From NCBI GenBank assembly GCA_958439725.1, contig CAUBWJ010000021.1, positions 1 to 37,560 on the forward strand: a stretch of 37,560 nucleotides of DNA, in the 5' to 3' direction. Every line of letters begins with the position of its first letter. Position 1 is the stretch's first letter. This document shows positions 25,853 through 34,380 of the stretch, one piece after another. The stretch comes from an uncultured Muribaculaceae bacterium (GTDB lineage Bacteria; Bacteroidota; Bacteroidia; Bacteroidales; Muribaculaceae). The position numbers and the translations under genes are program-made. The notes beneath the pieces were generated by a model that saw nothing but the letters and a program-made list of their open reading frames with translations, was not told where the DNA came from and did no database searches.

Positions 25853-28579
25853 TTATTTGTTGAGAAGCTGTTTGACGGCGGCTGACGAATCGGTGCCACC
25901 GCCGATTGTTTCGGGATTGAAGATTGCCTTGATTTGCCACGGTTCAAGAGTGACTGAGGGCCTGAAGCTGCCGCCGTTCACATAATCGGCGACAGAGCGC
26001 AACAGCCGGCGCGAGGCGGGGCGCGTGTCGATATTCTTGTCGGGATCGACGCAGAGCACAAATAATCGTCCGGGGCCTACGGCAGCTTCGAAGGCCACGC
26101 CGAGTCTGCGGTTCTCCTCATAGGTGTCGATGCTCTGTATCACTGGCGTGATGGCCGGAAAATCGGTGAGGTCGAGAGCGCGTGCGTTGTCAAGAATGTC
26201 GGTCCATTGCCAGTCGGCATACATGTCGGTAGGGAAGGATCCGACGGCAGGATGTGTGTTGTCAATCAGAGTGCCCACAATCATGGGGTCGCTTTTGAAC
26301 ATAATCGGGTTCCAGAAATGGGAGGCGAAGCGTGTGTGGCGTCCGGGAGCATCGGCAGGCACCAGCAGCACGGACTCACCTTCCGAGAGACGGCGCAGTG
26401 CCTCGTCCACGTCCGTCACATAGCTTGTCCGGTCTGTTTCATCGCTGTCGGGATATACCCATAGATCCCAGGCGTTGTGGAGCTCGCCTTTGGAAATGTG
26501 GAGGGTGAGTCGCGATGGCGACGTGATGGCGCTGAGTGGAGCGGTTAAAATTCCAACGGAATCCACGGTGGAGCGGGCTATCTCCTTGCCGGAGATGGTC
26601 CCGGATGCTATAATCGTGCCGTCCTCGGCGTCAAGATGCCATTTTACCGGGCCTTTGCGAAGAGCGGCAGGGCCGAAGTTGTAGATATGGACGGAGGCCT
26701 TCAGCGGCTCGGACGATGAATATACGCGCTTGGGGAGCCCGGCAAGAATTACCTGGGGCGCACACGACTCGCGGTATTTCTCGGGCGACACAAGGCCCTT
26801 GCTGTCCCAGAAGGCATCGAGTATGCCTACGTATGCGCTGCCCTGGCCGGGGAAATCCTGCAGACCGAGGAGCTGGAAGCCGCCTGATTTGTCGCTGCGA
26901 AGCAGGGCTTCGTTCACGGCCTTGTACTGCAATACGGTGTGTGCGCCGGTGGCCTTGAAGAAATCGTCGGCCTGGCTGAGCATGCCGTTGCGGGCAAGGC
27001 GCTCACGGAATACCGCCATGTTGCGCGGTTCGAGCACGCCGGTATATTTTGTCATCTCGGGAAAGTAAGGATACATGCAGCGCTGGCCTGTTTCGTGGGC
27101 TATGGCGGGGACGTCTATGTCGCTGCCGGCATTTATGGTCCAGTCGGTGGCCGGGCGTCCCTCATAGACTGTCATCCAGCCCTTCGAGGAAATGTGGGAA
27201 GTATAATATTCGTCGGAGGGAGTGTGGGTGCGCGCGGTTGAGGCAGAGTAGAGGTGGCGCGGGTCGTAGGCCTTGCCTTTGACTATGAGGTCTTCGAGCA
27301 CGGCGAAGTCGCCCTCGTTTTCATTGCCATTGCAGTATAGGATGAATGAGGGATGGTTGCCGTATTCGCGGAGCACGGCATGCATCTCGCGCTCGAACCA
27401 GTCGCGGCGTGCGGGATAGCGGCCCACATCCTTGATCCACATCGGAAGTTCTACCTGAAGGTAGATACCGAGTTCGTCGGCGGCATCGAAAGCGGCCTTC
27501 GGGGGGCACCAGCTGTGGAAGCGGACGTGGTTCATGCCATAGTCCTTTATGATGGAGAACTGACGAAGCCAGTCGGCCTTATCGGTGGAGGGATAGCCGG
27601 TGAGGGGCCATACGGCGCAGTCGAGCGTGCCCCTGAGATGACGGTCGATGCCGTTGATTCGTATATGGTGTTTGCCCCTGGTAACTTCACGCATGCCGAA
27701 GCGTCCGCTGCGGGTGTCGGAACCGGCGTCGCTGTCAAGAGTGGCCGAGACGGTGTAAAGAGCAGGGTCGAACTCGTCCCAGAGGCGGACGTTCTTGCCA
27801 AGGTTGATCACGGTGGTGAGGACCGAGTCGCCAGCGGCGGCTTCGATGGCTTTTGCGGTGACTTTATTGCCGTCGGGACCCGTTATTTCGATGGATAGGC
27901 GAGAGGGAGCCGTGATATTTGCGGAGGTGATTATTTTTACCGAATGCGAGTCTACATCGGGGTAAAAAGCCATATCGTTGATATGAGATTCGGGCCGGGC
28001 TGTCAGGATCATTTTTCCGGTTATGCCGTTCCAGTTGGTCTGGGTGTACTCGGTTATGCCGTGGGCCCACTGATCCATAGGGTAGGGGGCGCGGTTGTCG
28101 ACGCACACCGTGATTACGTGGACACCCGGAGTGAGTTCTTTTGTGAGGTCCCGGCGGTGGGGAGTGCTCAGGCGTTCATCGGATCCGGCTTTCTTTCCGT
28201 CGACGTAGAGGGTGGTGATCCAGTGGCAACGCTCAAGGTCGAGGGTTATGTTGCGGTCTTTCCACTGGTCGGGGATGGTGACTTCGCGCTGATACCATGC
28301 CTGGCCGAGGTACTCATATTTGCGGCTGAGACGGTCGACATAGGAAGCAGTGTTTTTGACACCTTTTCCTCCGGTATCGGTGGAGCCCGGGAGCATGATG
28401 GTTTCTGACAGACGCGACAGATATAGCTCGGATCCGGGAGTCATGCCGAACCCCATCGGATCGAGCTGAAAACGCCAGAGGCCTGCAAGATTTATGGTGT
28501 CGGGCACCGCGGTGCCGACAGATGTGGCCGCGCACAGCATCATTATTGCCACTGTTATGAATGGTTTCAATATATTCAT
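25853..28579 (-). CDS. Glycoside hydrolase family 2 enzyme (beta-galactosidase/glucuronidase-like)
   Basis: This 908-residue exported enzyme has a signal peptide (about residues 1-25). A jelly-roll sugar-binding domain follows (PDQWKDRNITLDLERCHWIT), then an Ig-like domain, a TIM barrel and a C-terminal extension. The acid/base is E420 in YCNGNENEGD and the nucleophile is E496 in IAHETGQRC, both in standard GH2 positions. NHVRFHSWCPP is the conserved barrel segment. The C-terminal ~250 residues are longer than in E. coli GusA. It leads the operon GH2 > MFS > DUF5107. Substrate specificity (beta-galactoside, glucuronide, mannoside or other) cannot be fixed from these motifs. Confidence 0.92.
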   Translation of the reverse strand: MNILKPFITVAIMMLCAATSVGTAVPDTINLAGLWRFQLDPMGFGMTPGSELYLSRLSETIMLPGSTDTGGKGVKNTASYVDRLSRKYEYLGQAWYQREVTIPDQWKDRNITLDLERCHWITTLYVDGKKAGSDERLSTPHRRDLTKELTPGVHVITVCVDNRAPYPMDQWAHGITEYTQTNWNGITGKMILTARPESHINDMAFYPDVDSHSVKIITSANITAPSRLSIEITGPDGNKVTAKAIEAAAGDSVLTTVINLGKNVRLWDEFDPALYTVSATLDSDAGSDTRSGRFGMREVTRGKHHIRINGIDRHLRGTLDCAVWPLTGYPSTDKADWLRQFSIIKDYGMNHVRFHSWCPPKAAFDAADELGIYLQVELPMWIKDVGRYPARRDWFEREMHAVLREYGNHPSFILYCNGNENEGDFAVLEDLIVKGKAYDPRHLYSASTARTHTPSDEYYTSHISSKGWMTVYEGRPATDWTINAGSDIDVPAIAHETGQRCMYPYFPEMTKYTGVLEPRNMAVFRERLARNGMLSQADDFFKATGAHTVLQYKAVNEALLRSDKSGGFQLLGLQDFPGQGSAYVGILDAFWDSKGLVSPEKYRESCAPQVILAGLPKRVYSSSEPLKASVHIYNFGPAALRKGPVKWHLDAEDGTIIASGTISGKEIARSTVDSVGILTAPLSAITSPSRLTLHISKGELHNAWDLWVYPDSDETDRTSYVTDVDEALRRLSEGESVLLVPADAPGRHTRFASHFWNPIMFKSDPMIVGTLIDNTHPAVGSFPTDMYADWQWTDILDNARALDLTDFPAITPVIQSIDTYEENRRLGVAFEAAVGPGRLFVLCVDPDKNIDTRPASRRLLRSVADYVNGGSFRPSVTLEPWQIKAIFNPETIGGGTDSSAAVKQLLNK

Positions 28580-28614
28580 GGTGTGATAATCGGATATGGT
28601 TGTATATTATGCTG

Positions 28615-28644
28615 CAAAATTACAAGAGGCCAAGATGATGCAAA
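28615..28644 (-). promoter_or_regulatory. Promoter of the GH2 operon
   Basis: On the minus strand, TTTG (28641-28644) and TAATTTTG (28615-28622) are 18 bases apart, about 35 bases before the GH2 start. It faces the AraC-gene promoter in the same intergenic region, as expected for an AraC-controlled divergent locus. Confidence 0.6.
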
Positions 28645-28737
28645 ATGAATATCGGATATAAAACGATGGATTTTTTTGCTTTTTTTCTTATCTTTGACCT
28701 CGTCTTAGATACTTCCGCTCGGCAAAGCTCAAATAAA

Positions 28738-28770
28738 TTTGGCATTGCTCTCGGCTTATCCGTATCTTTG
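28738..28770 (+). promoter_or_regulatory. Promoter of the AraC-family gene
   Basis: TTTG (28738-28741) and TATCTTTG (28763-28770) are 21 bases apart and 31 bases before the ATG at 28802. A second TATCTTTG at 28689-28696 could be an alternative promoter. Confidence 0.65.
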
Positions 28771-28801
28771 CGTCACAACAGTCAACAAATCAAAGAATTT
28801 C

Positions 28802-29704
28802 ATGGCAGGACAGAAAGACGGTTTCAGCGGGGAGAAAGCGTATGTTCTCCCTCCGGCTTGCATAGCGGAAATGGAGAAGGATCCAGTGGGGGAGCTGCTC
28901 CATTTTACCGACATAGGCTATTATCCGGTGGCTCACAATCATTTCCGGCGCCGAGTGGAGCCGATAGGGCAGTGGGTGCTGATTTATTGCCGCGCGGGCA
29001 AGGGATGGTACAGCGTGGGCGGACAGCGATATGAGGTGACTCCCAACAGCTATTTTGTGCTTCCGGCAGGGAGGCCGCACGAATACGGTGCCGACGCTTC
29101 CGATCCATGGACAATCTATTGGGTGCATTACCGCGGAAAAATGGCGGAAACCATGATGCCTCCCACGCAGGGGCCTGTGGCTGTACGCCCGGGGCAGTCG
29201 AGCCGCATAGCGGACCGCCTGAATCTCTTTGAGGAGATAATGGCTACGCTTGACTGCGGGTATTCCCGCGACTCGCTGATATTCGCCTGCACCACATTGT
29301 CGTATTTCCTTTCCACCCTGAGGCATATCGACAGCTACCGCGCGGCCCGTATGTCGCAGACGGCAGAGGCTGAGATGGATAATGCGGGGATGATTGACTC
29401 TGTAATCCGCTATATGTCGGAGAATCTGGAACGTGACCTGCGGCTGGCCGACCTGGCGGAATATGTGGGGGTTACGCCGACGTATCTGAGCCACCTTTTC
29501 ACCCTTCGCGCCGGCAATTCGCCCATGACCCATCTGAGGCAGCTAAGAATGAGCCACGCCTGTCACCTGCTCGATTTCTCCACGCTGCACATCAATCAGA
29601 TATGCCATAAGGTTGGCATATCCGATCCGTATTATTTCAGCCGCGTGTTCACGGCAACCATGGGTATCTCGCCCAGCGAATACCGCCGCCAGCCCAAAGG
29701 CTAA
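28802..29704 (+). CDS. AraC-family transcriptional regulator
   Basis: This 300-residue regulator has an N-terminal cupin sensor (residues about 20-150; NSYFVLPAGRPHEYGADASD) and a C-terminal pair of helix-turn-helix motifs (LRLADLAEYVGVTPTYLSHL and INQICHKVGISDPYYFSRVF, ending GISPSEYRRQ). The open frame extends upstream to an ATG at 28739, but that codon lies in the -33/-7 promoter stretch, so the ATG at 28802 (MAGQKDGF) is chosen. It diverges from the GH2 operon and most likely activates it on binding a sugar. Confidence 0.93.
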   Translation: MAGQKDGFSGEKAYVLPPACIAEMEKDPVGELLHFTDIGYYPVAHNHFRRRVEPIGQWVLIYCRAGKGWYSVGGQRYEVTPNSYFVLPAGRPHEYGADASDPWTIYWVHYRGKMAETMMPPTQGPVAVRPGQSSRIADRLNLFEEIMATLDCGYSRDSLIFACTTLSYFLSTLRHIDSYRAARMSQTAEAEMDNAGMIDSVIRYMSENLERDLRLADLAEYVGVTPTYLSHLFTLRAGNSPMTHLRQLRMSHACHLLDFSTLHINQICHKVGISDPYYFSRVFTATMGISPSEYRRQPKG

Positions 29705-29740
29705 AAACATAGATAACAGACCATCTCTAAAACAATCGGT

Positions 29741-31012
29741 ATGGCAAATATTCTCAGGGCACTCTCATGCCTGATTCTTATAGCAACGTTTATCTCCTGC
29801 TCTGACGAAAAGGATGGGGCGGATCCATCCAATCCTTCGACGGTGACGGTATCGGGCACGTTGCCCGTGATGTATATCGAAACAGAAGGACATCGGCCTG
29901 TAGTGTCGAAAGATGAGTATCTTGCTGCGTACTACAGGCTTGACCCTATGGGCACGGAAGGGGTGGAATCGCTCGGAACGGAGGAGGAGCCTTTGGCTAT
30001 GGAGATACGGGGCAGAGGACATTCGTCATGGAAAGGCCCCAAGAAGCCATACAAAATCAAACTCGGGAAAAAGACCTCGATAATGGGTATGCCGGCTAAT
30101 AAGCACTGGGCTCTGCTGAAGCCATCGGAAAACACCGTGGCGGGACTGCAGCTCGGCAAGATAATGGATATGGCATGGAGTCCGAGCTTCCGGCCGGTGG
30201 AGGTGGTGCTGAACGGCGATTATATCGGACTGTATTTCCTCACGGAGACCATACGCATAGACGAGAACCGAGTGAATATTTATGAACAGAAAGACGGGGA
30301 GACCAGCCCGGAACTGATAAAGGGAGGATGGCTTGTGGAAGTGGACAACTACTCGGACGACTGCCAGATTACGATTCCCGAGAACAGCCAATGGAGTCTG
30401 ACGCTCCGCTATCATTCGCCAGAGGATTTGTCGGGAGTGCAGAAGAGGTGGCTTACCGATGAGTTCAAGGCTATAAACCAGGCAATTTATTCATCGGACA
30501 AGACTTCGACGGAGTGGGAGAAGTATATCGATGTGGAAAGTATGGCGCGGTTCTTTATCCTGCAGGAGGTGATGGATAATCCCGACGGCTTTCATGGTAG
30601 CTTCTATCTCCATAAGGATATCGGCCCCGGCTCCAAGTGGATTGCGGGTCCGGTGTGGGATCTGGTGTGCTATAACCGAGAGAAAACGGATTATACTTTC
30701 AGGATGACAGTACACTATGGTTTCATTCCGCACTGGATTGGCGAAATCATACAATATGACAGCTTCTGCAGGATGGTGGAAGCGGTCTGGAGGGAAGTGT
30801 ATCCGGCACGTCTGGCGGAAATCTACAGCTTTATTGACGAGACTGTGCTTCCGCTGGAAGAGGCCTGGAAGCACGATTGCGAACGGTGGAAAGATGACCC
30901 GAAGCAGACCGCTTCGCTGAGAGCCCAGCGCCTGAAAACGGCCCTGCGTCGCAATATCGAATGGCTTGACGGGCACCTGCCGGTGAGCGCACAGGCGCTT
31001 GACGGGGAGTAA
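29741..31012 (+). CDS. CotH-kinase-like lipoprotein
   Basis: This 423-residue protein has a lipoprotein signal peptide with the lipid-carrying Cys at residue 20 (LILIATFISC). The CotH fold is recognised from MEIRGRGHSSW, KKPYKIKLGKK, MPANKHWALL and FILQEVMDNPDGFHGSFYLH. CotH proteins are secreted atypical kinases. The usual WDFD metal-binding signature is here WDLVCYN, so one expected Asp is missing; the upstream segment after WALL is also unusual (KPSENTVAGLQLG). It may be divergent or catalytically weak. It starts 36 bases after the AraC stop with no promoter seen, so it is probably co-transcribed. Its target is unknown. Confidence 0.8.
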   Translation: MANILRALSCLILIATFISCSDEKDGADPSNPSTVTVSGTLPVMYIETEGHRPVVSKDEYLAAYYRLDPMGTEGVESLGTEEEPLAMEIRGRGHSSWKGPKKPYKIKLGKKTSIMGMPANKHWALLKPSENTVAGLQLGKIMDMAWSPSFRPVEVVLNGDYIGLYFLTETIRIDENRVNIYEQKDGETSPELIKGGWLVEVDNYSDDCQITIPENSQWSLTLRYHSPEDLSGVQKRWLTDEFKAINQAIYSSDKTSTEWEKYIDVESMARFFILQEVMDNPDGFHGSFYLHKDIGPGSKWIAGPVWDLVCYNREKTDYTFRMTVHYGFIPHWIGEIIQYDSFCRMVEAVWREVYPARLAEIYSFIDETVLPLEEAWKHDCERWKDDPKQTASLRAQRLKTALRRNIEWLDGHLPVSAQALDGE

Positions 31013-31050
31013 TGGGGAAGATTCCCTTGATTTTAACGATAAATAGCTTA

Positions 31051-32040
31051 CTAAGTTTTTTTCGTTCTGGCGTTGATTGCCTTGATTGTATCAAGGTATG
31101 CCTGTTCGACCGGAGAAAGCTGTCTGACCTGAAATTTGCGATATTCTGCTTCCGCTTTTTCCATTGCCTGCTGATGGCTTACAGATCCGGGTCCATTTAG
31201 AATAGCCTCTCCGGTTGATGAAAGAATAGTGTCGAGCTGCTTTACATAATCGTTCATAAACATTGGACGCCGTTTCATAGCCTGAACCTCTGCGAAATCA
31301 AAATAACCGGAGACAAGATTATTAAGAATTTTCGGCTCGTCTTCACTCAGATAGTTCTTGGCAATCTGCGCATCTCGGAGTGTGGGATGATCTCTTTTGA
31401 ATGAAGTTAATCCCATCATTGGGGCATCCGCATCTGCCCGATGGAAAATCACCTCAGCCGCGGTATTGCCATGAGCGGAAAAATGAAGTTTATTCTGCAC
31501 AAGCTTGAAAAATTTGACTGATATTTCCGATTTGGGGTCATAGTCAACTGCAGTAGCATAAAGATCGAGCACTTGTCGGTACATCACTTTTTCTGATGAA
31601 CGGATGTCACGAATACGGTCAAGAAGTTCGCGCCAATAAGCTCCTCCTCCGTTACCTCTCAGCCGCTCATCATCCATTGTGAATCCTTTTATGATATATT
31701 TTTTCAGCCGTTCGGTTGCCCAACGCCTGAAATGAGTAGCAATCACCGATTTAATCCTATATCCTAAAGATATGATCATGTCGAGATTGTAGAATGTCAC
31801 GTTGTAAGACTTACCGTCACCTGCAGTTGTTCGGAATTTCCGAACAACTGCCTCCTCTTCAAGCTCATCATCTTCGAAAATATGTTTAATGTGCTCGCTG
31901 ACATTGGCTTTGCTCGTGTTGTAAAGCTCGCAGAGCTGTTGTTGGGAGAGCCAAGCGGTTTCGCCTGAGAACTTTACATCAATGCGGGTTTCGCCGTCAT
32001 TACTTTTATAGATGATCACTTGAGAGTTGTCTTCTGTCAT
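31051..32040 (-). CDS. rhuM: RhuM-family protein
   Basis: This 329-residue protein matches the RhuM (virulence protein) family over its length. It has an N-terminal winged-helix-like part (TAWLSQQQLCELYNTSKANV), the family core FYNLDMIISLGYRIKSVIAT, HFRRWATERLKKYIIKGF, and a C-terminal helical region (KNYLSEDEPKILNNLVSGYF). RhuM was named in Salmonella pathogenicity island 3; homologues are scattered on mobile and defence islands, and the biochemical role is unknown. It converges with the CotH gene, 38 bases apart, and stands alone. Its base composition is somewhat more AT-rich than the neighbours, hinting at transfer. Confidence 0.85.
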   Translation of the reverse strand: MTEDNSQVIIYKSNDGETRIDVKFSGETAWLSQQQLCELYNTSKANVSEHIKHIFEDDELEEEAVVRKFRTTAGDGKSYNVTFYNLDMIISLGYRIKSVIATHFRRWATERLKKYIIKGFTMDDERLRGNGGGAYWRELLDRIRDIRSSEKVMYRQVLDLYATAVDYDPKSEISVKFFKLVQNKLHFSAHGNTAAEVIFHRADADAPMMGLTSFKRDHPTLRDAQIAKNYLSEDEPKILNNLVSGYFDFAEVQAMKRRPMFMNDYVKQLDTILSSTGEAILNGPGSVSHQQAMEKAEAEYRKFQVRQLSPVEQAYLDTIKAINARTKKT

Positions 32041-32378
32041 TTTGATATTTTTTTCAATCTATGGCGAATTTACTAAATGATAGGGATGCGGGCAAATTAC
32101 GTCGACTGATGTTTCGTATCAGAGATAATTATGAGGCTTTCGGGGTGGTATGGGTTTGCTTTGTGATGAGTGTCAATTCTTTATGGCTCGTTGAAAATAG
32201 TTTTTTGTTGTCCGGTGGCAAAGGAATATTGAAAAGCCAGTCAAGAGCGGGGCTTGTCGAGCCGGACTCCTGACTGGCTGTGGGGTCTGGATAGGAGGAT
32301 TTGCCAATCAACGGGCGGTGGATGTTTTGAGTGCCAGTGGTTTGGCTGAGGATTGGATTATGCTGGAGGGCGTGAACT
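32041..32378. other. 338-base intergenic region between rhuM and the cupin gene
   Basis: It contains the terminator at 32231-32279. A 70-codon plus-strand frame (32061-32273) runs into the terminator and shows no family resemblance, so it is not called. No clear TAnnTTTG box for rhuM was found. Confidence 0.5.
32231..32279 (-). terminator. Intrinsic terminator after the cupin gene
   Basis: AGCCAGTC (32235-32242) pairs perfectly with GACTGGCT (32272-32279). Inner pairing is AGAG/ACTC-like and GGCTT/GAGCC. On the minus strand the stem is followed by TTTTC, about 100 bases after the cupin stop. Confidence 0.6.
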
Positions 32379-32828
32379 TTACCACTTTACGGGTTCGTTG
32401 AGGATGTTTCCGTCGGATGCGTCTTCGGAGGTGAAGGTGTTGCCGCGATACTGCACGCAGAGCATTATGAGGGGTTCGGTGCCGTTGTTGCGCACGCTGC
32501 GGCGTCCGTCGGGAGCCACGCGCACAACGGAGCCTTCCTGGACCGGAAATACGTGGCCGTCAACCTGGAATTCTCCTTTGCCTGCGAGGAAGAAGTAGAG
32601 TTCCTCATGATTCTTGTGGGTGTGGAGGAAGCCGGTTTCCTGACCGGGAGCGAATACCTGGAATGAGAACTCGCCGCCGGTGGCGCCTACGGCCTGACCG
32701 CCGAAAACTTTTCCGGGAATCCTGATTTCGGGGCCGAGTTGGAGAACGTAATCCTTGATGTCGGCGAGTCGGCCGAAGTCGGCGGCGCTGAAGTTCGCGC
32801 CATTTTCGATTGTCTGAATCTGTTTCAT
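32379..32828 (-). CDS. Small cupin-domain protein
   Basis: This 149-residue single-domain cupin has the metal-site motif FLHTHKNHEELYFFLAGKGE (the HxH...E pattern of cupin motif 1) and a second motif around GSVVRVAPDGRRSVRNNG. The ATG at 32828 gives MKQIQTIENG; the open frame extends to a non-ATG codon at 32861 that overlaps the -7 box and is rejected. It diverges from an HxlR-type regulator, a typical arrangement for a small redox- or quinone-responsive enzyme. The substrate is unknown. Confidence 0.88.
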   Translation of the reverse strand: MKQIQTIENGANFSAADFGRLADIKDYVLQLGPEIRIPGKVFGGQAVGATGGEFSFQVFAPGQETGFLHTHKNHEELYFFLAGKGEFQVDGHVFPVQEGSVVRVAPDGRRSVRNNGTEPLIMLCVQYRGNTFTSEDASDGNILNEPVKW

Positions 32829-32858
32829 ATCATTTGTGTTTATTTTGTTTACGCACTG

Positions 32859-32889
32859 CAAAGTTACAACGATAAAACCTGCTTGTCAA
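32859..32889 (-). promoter_or_regulatory. Promoter of the cupin gene
   Basis: On the minus strand, TTG (32887-32889) and TAACTTTG (32859-32866) are exactly 20 bases apart, 31 bases before the chosen start. This is one of the best promoter matches in the window. Confidence 0.75.
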
Positions 32890-33027
32890 GAGATTACATT
32901 TTTAGCCCATAGTAACCTTTTTGTCGGTTTTACTGACTGTCAGAGAGAAAAAATTTCATTGATGAATGTTTTTTTCAGCCGAATAAATCGGCGGTGGCTT
33001 TTCGGATGGTATATCAAGACAAATTAC

Positions 33028-33035
33028 TAACTTTG
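33028..33035 (+). promoter_or_regulatory. -7 box for the HxlR-family gene
   Basis: TAACTTTG matches TAnnTTTG and ends 25 bases before the ATG at 33061. The -33 match is poor. Confidence 0.55.
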
Positions 33036-33060
33036 GAATTGAAAGTAAATATCCGGATAT

Positions 33061-33429
33061 ATGAAAAAGAAAGAGGAAGCAGGTTCTATAATTGAAATTT
33101 GTCCGATAAGAAATGTGATAGCCCGCTTCGGCAACAAGTGGGCGCTTCTTACGGTGCTTATAATCGGGGAGCAGGGGGTGGTGAGGTTCAATGAACTCAG
33201 CCGGCTGATTCCCGACGTATCATCGAGGGTGCTTTCATCCACGTTGCGCACGCTGGAGGCCGACGGCTTTATCGACCGGAAGGTCTACGCGGTGGTGCCT
33301 CCTAAGGTTGAATACCGGCTAACCGAGGTGGGAGAATCGCTCCTTCCACTCATCAGGCAGCTCACGGAATGGGCGCAGGCAAACATGAAGCGAGTGATGG
33401 ATCACCGGAAGGAATATGAGGCTTCATAA
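33061..33429 (+). CDS. HxlR-family winged-helix regulator
   Basis: This 122-residue protein fits the HxlR/MarR-like family, with the conserved N-terminal Cys (ICPIRNVIARFGNKWALLTV), the recognition-helix region (RFNELSRLIPDVSSRVLSST) and the wing (RKVYAVVPPKVEYRLTEVG). Relatives such as YodB and HypR sense electrophiles or oxidants through that Cys. It diverges from the cupin gene and is followed by a flavin/rubredoxin gene, so it probably controls a small redox-stress set. Confidence 0.92.
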   Translation: MKKKEEAGSIIEICPIRNVIARFGNKWALLTVLIIGEQGVVRFNELSRLIPDVSSRVLSSTLRTLEADGFIDRKVYAVVPPKVEYRLTEVGESLLPLIRQLTEWAQANMKRVMDHRKEYEAS

Positions 33430-33602
33430 AAAGAGCTGATAGGGGCCACGTCCGTAAATTTTTTCCCGGGGACAGAAATCTGAAGTGGGCCGAAAAGCGT
33501 TAGATATTGTGTGGCCATCTTCCGCGTCCAACGCATCGGAAGACGGTGATGGACATAAAGAGGCTAAGAACAATTGAATAATAACCATTAAAATATCATT
33601 AG

Positions 33603-34262
33603 ATGGAAAGCAATCCACTTTATAGTATTACTTACGGGCTTTATGTGGTAGGATGCTACGCCGACGGGAAAGCCGCAGGCTGTATAATCAACACTTGTTT
33701 TCAGGTGACGAGCGAGGATCCGAAACTGGCTATCTGCCTGAACAAGAAGAATTACACTCTTGAATGTCTGAAGAAGAATCCGCGATTCTGCCTCTCGATC
33801 ATAGCTGAGGACACGGACCCGATGATAATCAGCTCTTTCGGATTCCGGTCGGCACGAGACGCCGACAAATATGCCGACTTCGGTTATGATGACTTTGACG
33901 GCGCTCCGGCTGTAAAAGGCAATTTCTGCGGCCGTCTTATTGTGGACGCCATCGATTTTGTGGACTGCGGAACCCATGAAATAGTTATCGCCAAACTGGT
34001 AGCTTCAAAGGGAGGAAGCGGGACGCCTATGACGTATGCCTACTATCACAGTGTGATTAAAGGAAGTGCGCCGAAGAATGCTCCCACCTATCGCGCGGAG
34101 CCTACGGCAGAGGCTGCCCCTACGGCGGCTCCCTCGGACAAGAAGATGCGTAGATTCAAATGTGACATCTGCGGCTACGAAGTGGAAGTGGAGGGCGATC
34201 TTCCGGCTGACTTTGTGTGTCCGGTCTGCGGCTTCGACCGCTCGCATTTCAAGGAGATATAA
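33603..34262 (+). CDS. Flavin reductase-like protein fused to rubredoxin
   Basis: Residues about 1-155 of this 219-residue protein are an FMN-binding flavin reductase (flavoredoxin-like) domain (ITYGLYVVGCYADGKAAGCI, NKKNYTLECLKKNPRFCLSI). A Pro/Ala-rich linker (about 160-180) leads to a C-terminal rubredoxin-like domain with two Cys-x-x-Cys knuckles (FKCDICGYEVEVEGDLPADF, then CPVCGFDRSHF). It should carry electrons between a flavin and the iron site, as in oxygen or peroxide detoxification by anaerobes. A terminator follows at 34307-34342. The upstream 173 bases contain no clear promoter; read-through from the HxlR gene is possible. Confidence 0.92.
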   Translation: MESNPLYSITYGLYVVGCYADGKAAGCIINTCFQVTSEDPKLAICLNKKNYTLECLKKNPRFCLSIIAEDTDPMIISSFGFRSARDADKYADFGYDDFDGAPAVKGNFCGRLIVDAIDFVDCGTHEIVIAKLVASKGGSGTPMTYAYYHSVIKGSAPKNAPTYRAEPTAEAAPTAAPSDKKMRRFKCDICGYEVEVEGDLPADFVCPVCGFDRSHFKEI

Positions 34263-34306
34263 TCAGGTGCGCCATCGATAGATGCCATCGGTCTGGTGAC
34301 AAAAAG

Positions 34307-34342
34307 GCCGTTTCCTTGCCGGGGCGTGGAAACGGCTTTTTT
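34307..34342. terminator. Bidirectional intrinsic terminator
   Basis: GCCGTTTCC (34307-34315) pairs with GGAAACGGC (34328-34336), with five A on the left and six T on the right. It ends both the flavoredoxin-rubredoxin gene on the plus strand and the EamA gene on the minus strand. Confidence 0.9.
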
Positions 34343-34380
34343 GTGGCTTGGGTTGTCTGTGTAGGTATTGTCGCCTGGAA

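Noticed and set aside
31019..31035. GGGAA/TTCCC palindrome between the CotH and rhuM genes
   Set aside because: The loop would be too small for a stable stem and no T-run follows directly.
32061..32273. 70-codon plus-strand frame upstream of rhuM
   Set aside because: It overlaps the cupin terminator, has no promoter and resembles no family.
33518..33543. Hairpin TCTTCCG/CGGAAGA between the HxlR and flavoredoxin genes
   Set aside because: No T-run follows it, so it is not a convincing terminator; left unassigned.
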